NCBI RefSeq assembly: GCF_000237925.1
Contig: NC_031495.1
Location: 44,105,490 to 44,169,489, forward strand
Direction of reading: 5' to 3'
From: Schistosoma mansoni
Taxonomy: Eukaryota; Platyhelminthes; Trematoda; Strigeidida; Schistosomatidae
DNA length: 64,000 bases
Below, one piece after another: positions 45,106 to 57,629 of this stretch. The notes under the pieces are model-generated. The model worked only from the letters and a program-made list of their open reading frames with translations. It was not told where the DNA came from and searched no databases. Position 1 is the first letter of the stretch. Each line of letters starts with the position of its first letter. The translations under genes were made by a program, and so were the position numbers.

Positions 45106-45550
45106 CAGGATACAATCTTTTGTTCTACTTCAAACAATGTCGGTAAGTATTTAAAGACGTGGATAACCAAACAAGTATTATCTAATTAATTCATTTAAGG
45201 ACAAGAAACTCTTTACTAATCAATTGAAAGTAATTTGATTATTTTAATGAATGTCAAATGTTTTAAGGTATGTTGTCAATGAACTCAATGTGATCTGAAT
45301 TAATGAATTATAGTCAATGAATGAATATAGAAATTGTATGATTATGTTACAAGAATTATTAAAATTAAAATTTACAAGCAACTATTTTACAGTATGAATT
45401 GTACTTAGATAAAATTATATTTCATAATCCTCTAAAGATTCTTTGTATTGGTCAACTTTTGTAAATTTATAAGCCATGTTTATTTATTGCCAATTAAATA
45501 ATGTAGAAAGAATAGAAAACTAAAATATGTCTAACACTCCTAAGTAGGGT
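42730..45550. other. Intergenic DNA without genes
   Basis: A decayed SINE head may lie at 42990-43080 (GAGACCCAGTGGTTAAGAAT). A (TA)n tract is at 45066-45102. No gene is recognised. Confidence 0.45.
45066..45102. repeat. Microsatellite (TA)n
   Basis: About 18 TA units. Confidence 0.95.
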
Positions 45551-45853
45551 TGTAGTGTGGTCTATTTATATCCACATAAGTAGTATATGGTGATGGTCAG
45601 ATATAGAATGTATTTTGGCAGAAGACCGATAAGGAAAGAACTGAAATGAAGCGCGATTGGTAGGAAAATGCATGAACAATTGAATTAGAGAAGATGAACT
45701 AATATTTACAGAAGAAACAGTAAAGATTGAGACAATTTATTGTTATTTTGCAAATTAACTGTTGACTGTATGGTTATCAGAATTTAGTGAGGTAGTCTGT
45801 AATTTGTGTCTAGATACATTCGATTGTCCTCAACCAGTGTTCTGTTCACTACA
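45551..45853 (+). repeat. rep-2, copy 4
   Basis: From TGTAGTGTGGTC to GTTCACTACA. Aligns with the other copies. Confidence 0.75.
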
Positions 45854-45859
45854 GGCTTA

Positions 45860-46940
45860 TTTATTCTTAATTCATAATTGGAATTACATTGTTATCTTAA
45901 ACTATAAAAAAGGTGCCAATATCAAATATTTAATTGGTCAAGTATTCTAAATTCATAACTTCCTACCGATATTTAATAAAATCCTCACTGAACATTGTAT
46001 CCCGGTTACGTTATTTTTTATGTTATAATTACGTAACATCAATCTATCATGTAATCCAGTTGAAGGAAGTTGATATACTCGCGAGATTCTTATATTCAAA
46101 AGAAATAACTTTGAAAAATATAAATAGACAAATAAATCTTTTGCTGAATTAAACATATGTTCATATTAGTGAGCCACTTTTAAAATGCTACCACAGATGT
46201 TATGAATAGAAGTGTAATCAGCTATTGGATACAGTTCCATAGTATTGTTGTTGTTTGGCCTAGAGACAGTTGATTCGGTATCTCCTAAACACAAAATCAT
46301 GGTAGGCACATGAAATTTCTGTACTATAAAAGTGTCTGATGAATGCTTTACTTTATTTATATTTTAATTATTAAATTTCCGTATCCAATTAGTTTAACAT
46401 TTTTCGTTAACAAGCAACTTCTACAAATAGCATATAACACTCTCTAGGATAGTTGTCATAACTCTAATACTTTTGTAAGATGTAGAGTTTTTACTCAAGT
46501 GACGAATAATTTATTTCGGACAGAGAACTCTTTATATCTGCTTCGTCTTCTTGTTATGTTGGTTATTATGTAGACAGTTATTTGTTATTATTATTCAAGT
46601 TTCCAACTACTGAAAGTAATTTTTGTTTAGAGTTCATATATGATTAGCGAAATTTTATTTTTTTTTTCTTTATGTTAGATGGCTTTAGGATCAATGTGAT
46701 TGACTCACTTTCCTCTTTTAACAGTGACGACGAAAGTAACAAGTACACCGGTAATAAATTATTTTAACGTTATTGAATTCTGATTCTTCGATATTTCCCC
46801 CCCCCTTCACCTGATCATTTGAATTGTTAGTACTTTGTTTTAAAACAACGAACACGATCAAATAAAGATTTATATTCTTTAAAATATACCATAGTATCAT
46901 CTTTAAGATGTAGACTAACAAAAATTTTAATCAAAGATTG
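45860..46940. other. AT-rich intergenic DNA, nothing recognised
   Basis: A run of nine C lies at about 46798-46806. No gene. Confidence 0.4.
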
Positions 46941-46943
46941 AAA

Positions 46944-46949
46944 TTTATT
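46944..46949 (-). promoter_or_regulatory. Possible polyadenylation signal of DLC-E
   Basis: AATAAA on the minus strand, about 107 nt after the DLC-E stop. Confidence 0.5.
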
Positions 46950-47055
46950 TCATTTAATCCTAATGAGTATATATTTAAAACATATTTAATATTCAATATT
47001 TAATAGCTTCATATTCCCAATATCCCTCTTCTTCTAAATGACAAATCCATAAGTA

Positions 47056-50000
47056 TTATAAACTAGTTTTATAAACCATAAACGATTTCTTCTCAAATTT
47101 AAAGTCTAGAAAATATTGTGAATCATGTGTAACACAACTAAAAAATGAAAGTAAATACAAAGAAATCGTATTAGAGAAACAAATCATCATTAATAATAAT
47201 ATTAACATATTTCATTTCATTCAAAAGTGAATTTATTGCAATTACGTCAAAAAAGCAAATTTATTGTACATTATAATTTGCTAATAATGACTTCAATATC
47301 TTGTTGAACCTAATAAATGTTAATAGGATTGTTCAATCTACTTAATTTATTTTTCAGTAAAACTATATGTGTCAGAAGGGGTCTTGTGGAGATTTCAGTA
47401 TTTTCAGAGTTGAAATCATGAGTCAGTGGAAGCTAGACTACCATGGAAAACCTGGAAGCACTAGACGGCTTTTTCGTTCTACCGTCGGACTTCTCAGCAG
47501 TGTGCACCCACGATCCCGCCTCGTGAGATATCAAGTCACTGAAGACAATTGGTGAACGTTGTGGATTGATTAAAGTTAGGCAGTAACACCATCGGATGCC
47601 TGCTCAGTGGTCTAGTGGTTAAACGATCTGACGCGAAACTGCTAGGTCCTGGGTTCGAATCTCGCGAGGCGGGATATAAGTGTGTTATGGTCAACTACAA
47701 GGTTGTTTTTTAGTCTTATCTTACCAATGCATCATGTTTCAACAATTTTAAGTCAATTATAACATTAAGTCATATTGTAGTGAACAAGAACACGAGTAGG
47801 GACAACTGATTGTATTTATGCACAAATTACAGACTATCTCACTACATTCTGATAACCATACAGTCAACAGTTAATTTGCAAAATAACAATTAATTGTCTC
47901 AATCTTAACTGTTCCTTCTGCAAATATCAGTCCCTCTTCTCTGATTTCACTGTTCATACATTTTTGTACCGATTGCACTTCATTCCTGTTCTTTCCTTAT
48001 TGATCTTCTGCCAAAATACATTCTATGCCTGACCATCACCATTTACTACTTATATGGATATAAGTAGACCACACACAATAATGTCAAATCGTAGAAACCT
48101 TCAATAATAATTAAAACATCATTGAAATACTAAATAAAGTTAAAGCTACTATTCTTCTTTCAAGCCAGTGAACAGCACTAATCAAGCAATAAATCAGTGT
48201 CATCCGAATAATGAATTTCATTTCTATTTTACTGAAATCTAATCAAGGAGTGAATGAGGATTTATAATGTAATACAGTAAACATATTGGGATAATACACT
48301 TCTTTAGAATGAGACAATGATCTATACGTTCAGTAAAAGGGAAGCAGTAATATAATCGCTATCATATGTTATGTCTTGATACATTTTATAATAGTTCTGT
48401 ACTAATTAAATTTTGGAGTATAAAGAAAATATTGAGATCATTTTCACATATTGCTACTAAAAACTTTACTGAAAGTATTTTCAAGAAAATTTGTTAAAGA
48501 AAATTATTTTATTAATAAGATAGCTTGGAGAAAACATGTGAGATGGTGACAACAATATTTAATGAATGTAACACTACTGACATAGTAATAGGTAAATCTT
48601 TTAAACAGTTCATTCTGTAGCTACTATTTACACTTGTTTCTTTGTTTGGCTCTTATGGAAATCATGAGTGATATCGTTTAAAAATTATCAGTGCCTTTTT
48701 ATTTTTAATCATAAACTAATACATTCCTCCTCCTATAAAGAATTAAAATGACTTTTATTAGTTTATATTTACATATACTTTCTTCAGCCCAATATTATTT
48801 ATTGTATTCTCTAAGTAATCAATAAGAGATCAAGAACGTTCAAATTATGTAGCTACAAATTTGGATAATGAATAAGTATTATCAAACATAATGTAGCTGG
48901 TATATCATATTGTTTTAGAATCATTAGAATCAAGACTGAAGTTATGAATTAAGACAGCCGGATTTCAATTCAGTAGCCAAACGTTATCAAGGTTACTGCA
49001 AGACCTAGAAACATGGTTTCGACTGTATGGATAAACTGTTCAGGAGTGTGATCTAAGATTTAGAAAAAAAGATCCATTCAGCATACTGGTTTTAGACTAA
49101 AAGCTGAAATCAAAATAGTTTGTCAATATTTTGAAAAATGTATGTCACTGTTAGTTGTGCTTAGAAACTTTTTAATTGGTATTCGATACAATTTAATGTG
49201 ATAGAATATATTTATTGATTTTCTGTGTTATTTTATTTGACAAAGTATCCAAACTAGTGATCCAGTCTTTCTTCAAGTGTGAAACAATCAACAACATGTA
49301 GACTTTTACATAAATTGACTAAAAATACTAAGATATTTATTTTCTATTCAGTTAAAAATAGTTATCAATGCCAAGTTTGAATGTGATAGTTTCTCATAAA
49401 TTTGGCATTGGATAGAAAGTTAATTGTGAATATGTTTTTCGTTATATATCAATGAGTAGAAAAATTATATTTCTGACGTTTCATGACCTAATGTGAGCCA
49501 CTTCTTCAGAGTAAATAAATAACTGGAATAAAATTCACAGAATTTTAAATAATACTAAGGAAACAATTCAAATTCTGTATTGATTAATACTTCTATGTCC
49601 AGTTTCTGTATGATAAATATTACATTTTTAAGGTTTATTAAGAAATATTTGTCATTTCTTATCTCAAGTACTCGACGGCGTAGTATTACTTAATAATTTA
49701 TACGAATGTTCATCAATATTAGAAAAAATCGTTTGAAAAAAATTGGGCTCGGAGTATAAAGAAATCATTATTGAAATTTCAATCTCTGAGATTATTTCAT
49801 ATATAACTTTCATATGTAATTACTTGGAAATATTTTAAGAAACGACGACATACTATTACTGTAATGTGAATCGGTTAACATGTGGTTAAGAAGTACATTA
49901 AAAACTTCTGTGAAATATAAGTAATAAACTTCAGATGTTGTTATATCGATTGACTGCGTGTGTGTGCCCAGTTGTTATATCGATTGAGTGCGTTCTTGCC

Positions 50001-50978
50001 CAGTTGATATAAATGAACGCCTAATTAGAGAGCAGTGAATTTATTGATCGCTCAATGATACACAAAAGCCGTATGATCAGTCTAGAGTACTTGTAAGTCC
50101 TCCTATCTCCCTAGCCCAGTCGGTTAAGTCCAGAACACCAATAACAGCCTCTGCAATATGAATCATTATTCGCAAACATACTGGGTTTATATACCAACCA
50201 AACAGACCATAAAATAGAAAATAACATTTGTACAAGATTTGACCAAATGTGGCTGTGAATAGGAGGAACAGTAATCAATAAACTGACTATAACTCAAGAA
50301 TCGTACAATGATAGTTCAAAGGTTAAAATAAAGCTTATGATAAGAGGAACACGAATATGAATAGTTAAGTTACTTAACAATTATACAATGGGAAATATGT
50401 GTATCATGTTGGTCCATAAATAGTTCTCAAAGTTACCATTCATAATTCACCAGGGGATATAACAGATATGATTCAGTAATTGTTGTGAAATAGATTAATT
50501 ATAACACATTGCTACGTTTAATGTCTATATATAATATCAAACTGCACAATTGTATGCAAATTAAACTTCCGTTAATGAAAAAATGAGAAAAATAGGGTTC
50601 ATTCAACTTTTTAAGTTTCCCTTTAAGTAATGTTATGCAAATATGTACTGAAATGCCATAGATACTAGAAATAGTTTACTGATCTATACAATTATACTAT
50701 ACCATACTATAAATACTACACTGAATAAATTATAACTTTATGTTAAATAATAATTATTACCTATTATATTCATCCCCTATAATACAATGCCATGCTGGTC
50801 CATATTTTATATCCAATGTTCTTTTAATATATGCTGTACTATCTAAATTTCGTTGATTTAAATTCCAAAATTTTAAACATATAGAAATGATTTCATCTTG
50901 CATTAATTGATTCATATCAGTATGACAAACATGAGCTTTTACTTCAGATGATTTCAATACATTTGAATCTGTTTCCAT
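47056..50978 (-). CDS. Dynein light chain DLC-E (divergent LC8-type), two exons
   Basis: Exon 1 is complement(50761..50978) and exon 2 complement(47056..47137), giving 99 aa. An upstream in-frame ATG at 51014 would give 111 aa with a hydrophobic start (M-K-E-I-C-F-F-F-L). I prefer M-E-T-D-S-N because it leaves an LC8-like length. Exon 1 ends W-H-C-I-I-G-D-E-Y-N with split codon AG|T (Ser). The intron (3623 nt) starts GTAATA and ends TTTTTTAG. Exon 2 reads C-V-T-H-D-S-Q-Y-F-L-D-F, then F-M-V-Y-K-T-S-L. The T-H-D groove motif is kept. The region around L-K-F-W-N-L-N-Q-R-N-L is unlike the usual acidic loop. The long intron hosts a SINE pair, rep-2 and a solo LTR. Confidence 0.88.
47365..47675. 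mobile_element. Inverted hammerhead SINE pieces with a well-preserved tRNA-like head
   Basis: 47372-47520 is a minus unit (3' tail AGAAGGGGTCTTGTGGAGAT, body, hammerhead). 47590-47672 is a plus head: GCTCAGTGGTCTAGTGGTTA (A-box region) and GGTTCGAATCTCGCGAGGCG (B box). The plus unit breaks off after GCGGGAT. Confidence 0.8.
47458..47505 (-). ncRNA. Hammerhead motif, core mutated
   Basis: On the minus strand the core is CTGAGAA, not CTGAGGA (invariant G8 lost). GAAA is kept. Stem I is GCACAC.../...TAGTGC with mismatches. It is in sense orientation within the DLC-E intron. Confidence 0.65.
47776..48075 (-). repeat. rep-2, copy 5
   Basis: From TGTAGTGAACAAGAACACGA to AGTAGACCACACA. Inside the DLC-E intron. 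Confidence 0.75.
48080..49935. other. DLC-E intron, AT-rich, nothing further recognised
   Basis: A 40-codon minus frame near 48120-48225 was examined and not accepted as an exon. Confidence 0.45.
49939..50464 (-). mobile_element. Solo LTR, family LTR-500, copy 2
   Basis: About 526 bp, minus orientation, TGTTATATCCCC at its 5' end. Flanked by GATGT (49934-49938) and GATAT (50465-50469), a target duplication with one mismatch. An internal 30-bp tandem (TTATATCGATTGACTGCG and variant) explains the extra length. Lies in the DLC-E intron in sense orientation. Confidence 0.75.
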
Positions 50979-51014
50979 GGTAATTTGTAAGAAGAAGAAG
51001 CAAATTTCTTTCAA

Positions 51015-51980
51015 TTGTAGAGTAAAACAACTAAAGAAATTTATATGAAAATGTTAATTTACTGTAGTTCATTTATAATCTAATATGTAATTCAAACAAA
51101 AGGTTTACTTTTCAATTAATTATTCATTATAATATTGAACTTTATTATGATTTTGTTTAGATTAGCAATTAATTATAAAGTTTAATAAGTAAGCAATCAT
51201 TAGTAAGACTATTAAGATGATGTAATAAATCATCATCTCTTGATTACATCATAATTAACTGAAATGAATACATTACTTGATAAGATAAAAGAATAGTTAA
51301 GCTTATGGTAAAGATAATATCAGCATGATTATTATATATTTTTCTGTTTTTTTTAACATGAATTTAAATGAAATTATCCATGTCACTGACTAACAATCAA
51401 TCCAACAGTGATGATTCTAAAGATGGCTTGTTGGCAAACTCAAGGATGTTTCAAGAAGCCCAGAAAGAGCCGAAGACATTCTATCCAATCACCGTTAGCG
51501 GAACATTCTAGAATGTCGACGTGTAGCTCTAGATATAACAATGATGTAGAAATGAAATTTATAGCAAAAAAATAAGAAAAAAATCATTTCATTTAAATTT
51601 AATTATATTCTATAGTAAGAAAATTCGGTGTATTTCATATTATTTATTATTGGTATAAATAATGAGTTCGAGCCTGTTTGTTTTAACTTTCGAACACCCG
51701 ATATTGATAATTATTCTATTGTGACTTTAAGGATATTTTTGAAATAGAAAAGACACAATATTTCAACTAACTTCATCAGTTGGTTATTTTGTTTTAAAAA
51801 TGTAGAAATATTTATTTCAACTGTGAGTTATTGTGGTAATGCTTTTCAAGTCTCAAAATGTTAATTGTAGGACACGAAAGGACCTAGAAATTCTTCCGAA
51901 CTCCCATCAACACTGTACTATGAAAGCATTTTTACCAGAATGTGGGTTTGTAGAGAATGTAATAATTTTAATAGTTGAAT
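51015..51980. other. Upstream region of DLC-E
   Basis: A less AT-rich patch at about 51400-51540 (CCCAGAAAGAGCCGAAGACA) is not recognised. Otherwise AT-rich. Confidence 0.4.
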
Positions 51981-51984
51981 TCAA

Positions 51985-52235
51985 CATTTAATCTAAGCTA
52001 GATTACAATTAAAAACCTTGAAGGACTGTGTAGCCGTTTCGTTCTAGTATGGGACTGTTCAGCAGTGATCTAGAGGTTTGGTGTTTGCGTGCAAACTCAA
52101 AGATATAGAGTTCGAGTCCCGCATTTGAAATTGTAGATGTGCACCTCCGAGGAGTCTCATACTTGGAGGAAAGGGCTATGCAATGCTTTCAGGTTTACGT
52201 AGCTTGTGTTGAATCTGTGTTTGTTAGTAAATTTT
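51985..52235. mobile_element. Inverted hammerhead SINE relic
   Basis: 51990-52065 is a minus hammerhead piece (complement reads CTGAACA-GTCC...GAAC-GAAA). 52060-52170 is a plus head (B box GAGTTCGAGTCCCG) followed by a very decayed hammerhead. The last part (TAGCTTGTGTTGAATCTGTG) recurs at 57080. Confidence 0.6.
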
Positions 52236-52239
52236 CGAT

Positions 52240-53740
52240 TAATTAAGATGGACTAATTAATTCAACTATCATATATCTTTATTCAACTTTTCATTACTAT
52301 CCTCATTTGGATTTTTTATGTTTTAATAAAATTAAGTCAACTTTTTTAACATCTGACTTGTTGTATTGAACTATTGGACACGAACTTTGGGATTTTCAAA
52401 TTTCTGTATACTATTTGCTAATTCGATCTGTTCCTCTACTCTTGAGATAAGATTACTCCAATTTTGAGTACAATAGCGATGACTATTGGTGGAGTAAGTG
52501 GTGATTTTTTAAAAGTTTTACCGTGAATATGATCTTATAGAAACATTTGACATCCTGCAAACAACTGGCAATTTATGTTCCATCAAATCGAAACCAACTA
52601 ATTTTTTCACATCTTTCTTTCTGAAATTAAAGTTCGCTCTCACTTTAACTTAACTATAGTTTACAGCAGTTCAAAGAAGCAGTCGGGGTCGATATACAGA
52701 TTTTTCGATTTAAATTTTTAACAGAGAAAGGTGTATAGGCTTGAAAAAAAAGTAGAAAATTATTGAAAACATAATTATCTGAAACTTTACGTTAGAAAAA
52801 TACTTCAGTATCTTGACACGCAAACAGTACTTTTGCTTGCTTTCAGTACATGCAAAATTTGATACTATTCATTGCTTTCTGTGGTAAGAAAACAAAAATG
52901 GCTGGGAGATTTGATGGTCTTGAATTTTGTTCATCTAAGTCTACTAAGTTTAAAGAAGTTTAATGATGAATTATACGAACAGCACCAATCATACGAATGT
53001 GTTAGGCAACTATCCAACGACAATTAACTTTAAAGTAAAGACTAAATTGTGTGTTCAATAAATCACCAGATCACTAGGTAGTGTTTTTCATCTGATACTT
53101 AATTCAGATAGAATCTCAATTAACAAATCGGTAACTTGATGACTATGATAGAATACACTTTTACCAGCTATCAAGAGCGAACATTTATTAAGATTTTTTA
53201 TACTATCGTTGTTATCAAATATTTGTGTGTATGCATGTGTATATATAATGACTGATGAGAGATGACTCTTACTCAAATGTATCCGCTGAGGTAAATTAAC
53301 AATAAATTAAACGTTTTTGGTAAAATTATTTATGAATCACTTAAAGTATTTCACTATAAATGTTTCAGTTGTCATCTGTGAATTAAATGTTTTCAGATGA
53401 TACTACTGACTAGTAGAATAGTGTTGTGTTGTAAATTTTTCTATTCGAAAGCAAATGACTTCGTAGATAAATCATAATTGGTTGGCAAAAAAATGTTCTA
53501 CATATATTACGTACAGTTATGTAATGACTACTGCATATGTAAATCATCAAATGTGGCACTTTAATATGCATGATTTTTTAAACCAAGTAAGTTTTCGAAG
53601 TGTAAACAAAATTACGAAAGGATTTTGTGTATGGAAATAAACAAAGCTAAATAAAAAGTCAAACAAATAAGAAAAGATGATTTAAAATAAAATAGAAGCG
53701 AAAATGACAAAATATAAAACGTAATACGTTTTCAAGAGGT
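52240..53740. other. AT-rich intergenic DNA, nothing recognised
   Basis: No convincing ORF or repeat. Confidence 0.4.
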
Positions 53741-53744
53741 CAAT

Positions 53745-53855
53745 CACTTCAGTTAAGACCAAAGGTCTTGGTTTCATTGCCCTGCTAGATCATGGATATA
53801 CAGTGCTGAGGAATCACTTCCTGAGACGAAACACCTTCCCAGTTCTTCCTTGTTT
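53745..53855 (+). mobile_element. Decayed hammerhead SINE fragment
   Basis: GATCATGGATATACAGTG, then CTGAGGA, ATC...GAGAC, GAAAC. The core motif and GAAA survive, but stems I and III are poor. Confidence 0.55.
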
Positions 53856-54327
53856 CTCTTGGAGAGAAAAAACTTGAAATGTCGCTGTAATCACCTAAAA
53901 GAAATAATGAAAAATCAGCATCACGTAAATCTATGTAATATGTAATTTAGATTAGAACTATGATATAATTATAAGACTTAAGTCACATTTACTTTAGACT
54001 TTAGATACTTTCAGTCATTTATGAAGCTATTCACTCTCATCATATTTTATAAACCCTGATATTTTGTTGATAAAATACAATTTAAAATGGTGATAATATG
54101 TCACTGTAGTTTGGGTACACGATATCCAATCTATAACGGTTACCTTACCATTATAAAACTATGTATCTTGCGAAATTCGTTAAGGCCTTGAAATAAGTAA
54201 TTGGGTGAATAAATAGTTTTTGTAGATATCTATAAGCCTCTATAAGTGAGTATTAATGGGCGAATGCATGTGCCAGACTACGCATTTATTTCTCTTTTCG
54301 CTTCAAATGGTAATTACTTAAACACTA

Positions 54328-56890
54328 ACTCCGCCTGTAGCTCTTCTACGGTTACTGCTTGTCCCAAGCCCGAACAAAGGAGGAGGGTTGCGCATGGGGT
54401 CAGCAAACCTATCCCGTAGAAAACAACCTTGCTAAAAAAACGCTAATCGGAGTAGACAAATCAATTAATCGAAACTCTGTCATCCGAGCTGAAAGAAGAA
54501 TTATGACGCCTCATGATGAAAGCCGAGATTCTTCGAAATTCATGCACCAGTGCCCCTTCTTACAACCAGAGCAACAATTAATATAGGGACAATGTGAGAG
54601 ATCGGAAGGACCAGTCAAATAGCAACGAAAATGAGGAGTTGCAACTTAGCGGTTCTCGGAACCAGCGAAACTCATTGGACTCAAGCTAAACAGAAACGTT
54701 TAGATTCAGGAGAAATGATGCTGTACTCGAGTCAAGAAGAAGGAAATGCTCCATACACTCGAGGATTTACTCTGATACTTTCTAAGGAAGCACGTAAAGA
54801 ACGTAACAGATGGGAATCCCGTGGATACAGTATTATCAAAGCATCTTTGGAAACAAAGGAGGGAATTACAATGAATGTTATCCAGTATTGTACACCAAAT
54901 AATGATAGCAATGATGACGATAACAATCAGTTTTACGGGAATCTACAATCTATCAGAGCGAAGTGCTCAGGAATAGACCTGGCCATCCTAATAGGAGATC
55001 TAAACGCCAAAGTCGGAATGGAAAACATCGGGTTAAAAGATACTAATGAACGGCAAGAACTGACTGGGAGAAAGGAACAAAACTGGTGAGAGGCTTGCAA
55101 ATTCATGTGAATTCAACAAAATGGTTGTAGGTGGCACAATATTTTCACACAAGCGTATGTACAAAGCTACATGGGTCTCACAGGATCACATCACAGAGAA
55201 GCAGATAGATCATATTTGTATCAATAAAAAATTCAGAAGGTCAATGGAAGACGTGAAAACCAGGAAGGTGAGAAGCTGACATAGCTTCAGATCACCACCT
55301 AGTTGTGGCCAAGATGAAACTGAAGCTAAAGAAATACTGGACAACTGGAGAAACAGTATTACAAAGGTTCAATACAGCCTTCCTTCGAGATACTAACAAA
55401 CTCAACGAACTCAAGGTAACTCTCAACAACAGGTTCCAAGCTTTACAGGATCTACTGAAAGAACAAGAAACTATGATCGAGGACAACTGGAAAGGAATCA
55501 AAAAAGCTCTAACGTCAACGTGTCAGGAGGTTCTGTGACACAACAAGCATCATTATGAGGAATAGATCTCTATCGAAACCCTAGACAAGATTCAAGAAAG
55601 TATGAACAAAAAACAGCAAATAACAACAGCCGAACAAGGACAGAAAACGTCAACACACACACACACGAAAAAACAAGCAAGTGAAGAGGAGCACCAGAGC
55701 TGACAGGCAGAAATGAGTAGAAAAGCTAGCAACGACAGCGAAAAAAGCTGCAACAGAAAGAAATATGAAACAGCTATATGACACAAGGAAGAAACTGACA
55801 GAGAAATATAGTAAACTGGATAGACCGGTCAAGGACAGAGAAGGCAAGACAATAACCGAGATTCAAGTACAGAGGAACAGATAGATAGAACAATTTCAGG
55901 AACTCTTGAATAGACCATCTCCGTTGGATCCACCAGACATACAAGCAGCACACACAGACATTCCTACAGATGCCACTCCACAAACGATCAAAAAATCAGG
56001 ATAGCCACCAGACAAATCAAGAGTGGGGAATTAGTAGGACCTGATAATATACCAGTCGAAGCATTGAAGGCAGACACATAAACACGGTCCACGTTCTATT
56101 GAGGAAGATTAGGGAGGAGGAACAAGTGCAACTGACAGAATGGAAAAACGGCTACCTAATGAGGCTGTGAAAAATAGAAAGGAAATCTGAGCAAGTGTGA
56201 GAACTACAGAAGAATCACAATATTATCGGAACCAAGAGGAGTTTTCAACAGAATGTTGCTGCACAGGATGAAAGATTTAGTAAACGCCCAACTTCGGGAT
56301 CAACAGACCGGATTCCGTCTGGATCGATCGTGCACAGACTAAATCGTGACACTATGGATCATTGTTAAACAATCAACCGTATGGAACTCTCCACGATACG
56401 TCAACTACTTTGATTCTGAGAAAACCTTCAACAATGTGTATAGGGGAACATCGTGGAACCTACTCCGACACTATGGTGTACCTGAGAAAATAGTCAAAAT
56501 CATCCGTAATTCATATGATGGACTATAGTGCAAAGTCGTGCAAGGAGAACAGCTAACGGGCTAATCCCAAATGATGATCAGTGTCATACAAGGCTGATTA
56601 CCCTCCCACTTTCTCTTTCATCTGGTGTTCGACTGGATTATGAAGGCTTCCTCATCTGTGGTAAAGTACGGAACAGAATGGACAGGTTAGATGCAACTGG
56701 ACGTTTTGGACTTCCCAGATAACTTAGCTCTACTATCTTGTACACACAAACAAATGCAGATGAAGACAGTTCTATTGTACGGAGCTGTAAGTTGGAGAAC
56801 TACCACGAACATGACCAGAAATGTACAATTATTCATAAACAATTGTCTACACAAGATATTTCAATCGAGCAGTTATTAAATGGTGTGAGG
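54328..56890 (+). mobile_element. RTE retrotransposon, near full span but broken
   Basis: Starts with the 5' leader (GCCTGTAGCTCTTCTACGGT, GGTCAGCAAACC). The endonuclease frame 54631-55089 reads L-A-V-L-G-T-S-E-T-H-W-T-Q and L-I-G-D-L-N-A-K-V-G, keeping the catalytic G-D-x-N motif. After a frameshift near 55085 the endonuclease continues (K-A-T-W-V-S-Q-D-H, Q-I-D-H-I-C-I). RT pieces follow: G-P-D-N-I-P-V-E (56040), Q-Q-T-G-F-R-L-D-R-S-C-T-D (56300), F-D-S-E-K-T-F-N-N-V (56408) and L-D-F-P-D-N-L (56706). An internal deletion then joins M-Q-M-K-T to V-L-L-Y-G (56765). No (TTAC)n tail was found at its end. Many stops. Confidence 0.9.
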
Positions 56891-57129
56891 TCTCTGTCTT
56901 ACAGTGTTAGGTATTTAGCAACCATTAAACTGTTATTCCAAAGACATTAAATTTATTTATTTGTTCAACAAATATTATCCTTTCTTCTCCGAATCAACAA
57001 TAAGTTTCGTCACATTTCCGATATATTCATTACTGAATATCTTCCTAGAAATTATCATTATTCAACTGACCATAATTATGTAGCTTGTGTTGAATCTGTG
57101 CTTGTTGGTGAATTTCTGAAAATGGTTAC

Positions 57130-57625
57130 ATCAATTAATGTCTAGCGTTACTATGTTTTAAAACACTAAAAATCCCTTTGGCGTAAATCAAGAGAACACA
57201 TATTGCTTTCAGCTCTATCACATGGCTAATGTTGTGTCTGTGTTGTGTGTCGAACGATATCACGAGTTCAATTCGCCATTCAGAACCGCTGATTATAATT
57301 TTTCTAACCCGCATATGCTATCCCGACTACAGTCTACCATCCTGAGACCTAAGCACTGATGCGCTCTGGCCACCACAAATAACCTAGAGTTAGCGTAAAC
57401 TGCACACTTATTGGTTGTCTGTCCGCGACCCCTTCTCAATCCCCAGTTTTGAGCCCAATAAGTTTTTAGCCAGTCTTCTATTAGCAATACATTTCAACCG
57501 CTCAGCCAGCCAGCATCTTTCTCAAACACTCACCTTATATACAAGACCTATCAGACTACAAACCACACTGATTAGGAAATCGTACTTTGAACACAATCAT
57601 TCGATAGGTGGTAGAGGAAAAGGCA
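57130..57625. repeat. GC-richer block of unknown origin
   Basis: Less AT-rich than its surroundings (for example CAGCCAGCCAGCATCTTTCT). No conserved protein frame and no second copy in the window. Probably a transposon relic, by composition only. Confidence 0.3.
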
Positions 57626-57629
57626 AACA

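Noticed and set aside
47595-47675. tRNA gene
   Set aside because: The A and B box match is that of the hammerhead SINE head. There is no anticodon-arm or acceptor-stem closure, and related heads occur throughout the window.
48119-48226. 40-codon minus frame after TTTCAG as DLC-E exon 2 (ends V-A-L-T-L-F-S)
   Set aside because: It lacks the T-H-E/D strand and is too long. 47056-47137 (C-V-T-H-D...) is a far better match.
50560-50720. Short open frames after AG sites just downstream of DLC-E exon 1
   Set aside because: None encodes the LC8 C-terminal strands.
55592-55847. Hydrophobic minus ORFs near 55.6-55.8 kb
   Set aside because: Antisense shadow of the decayed RTE region and of an AC-rich tract.
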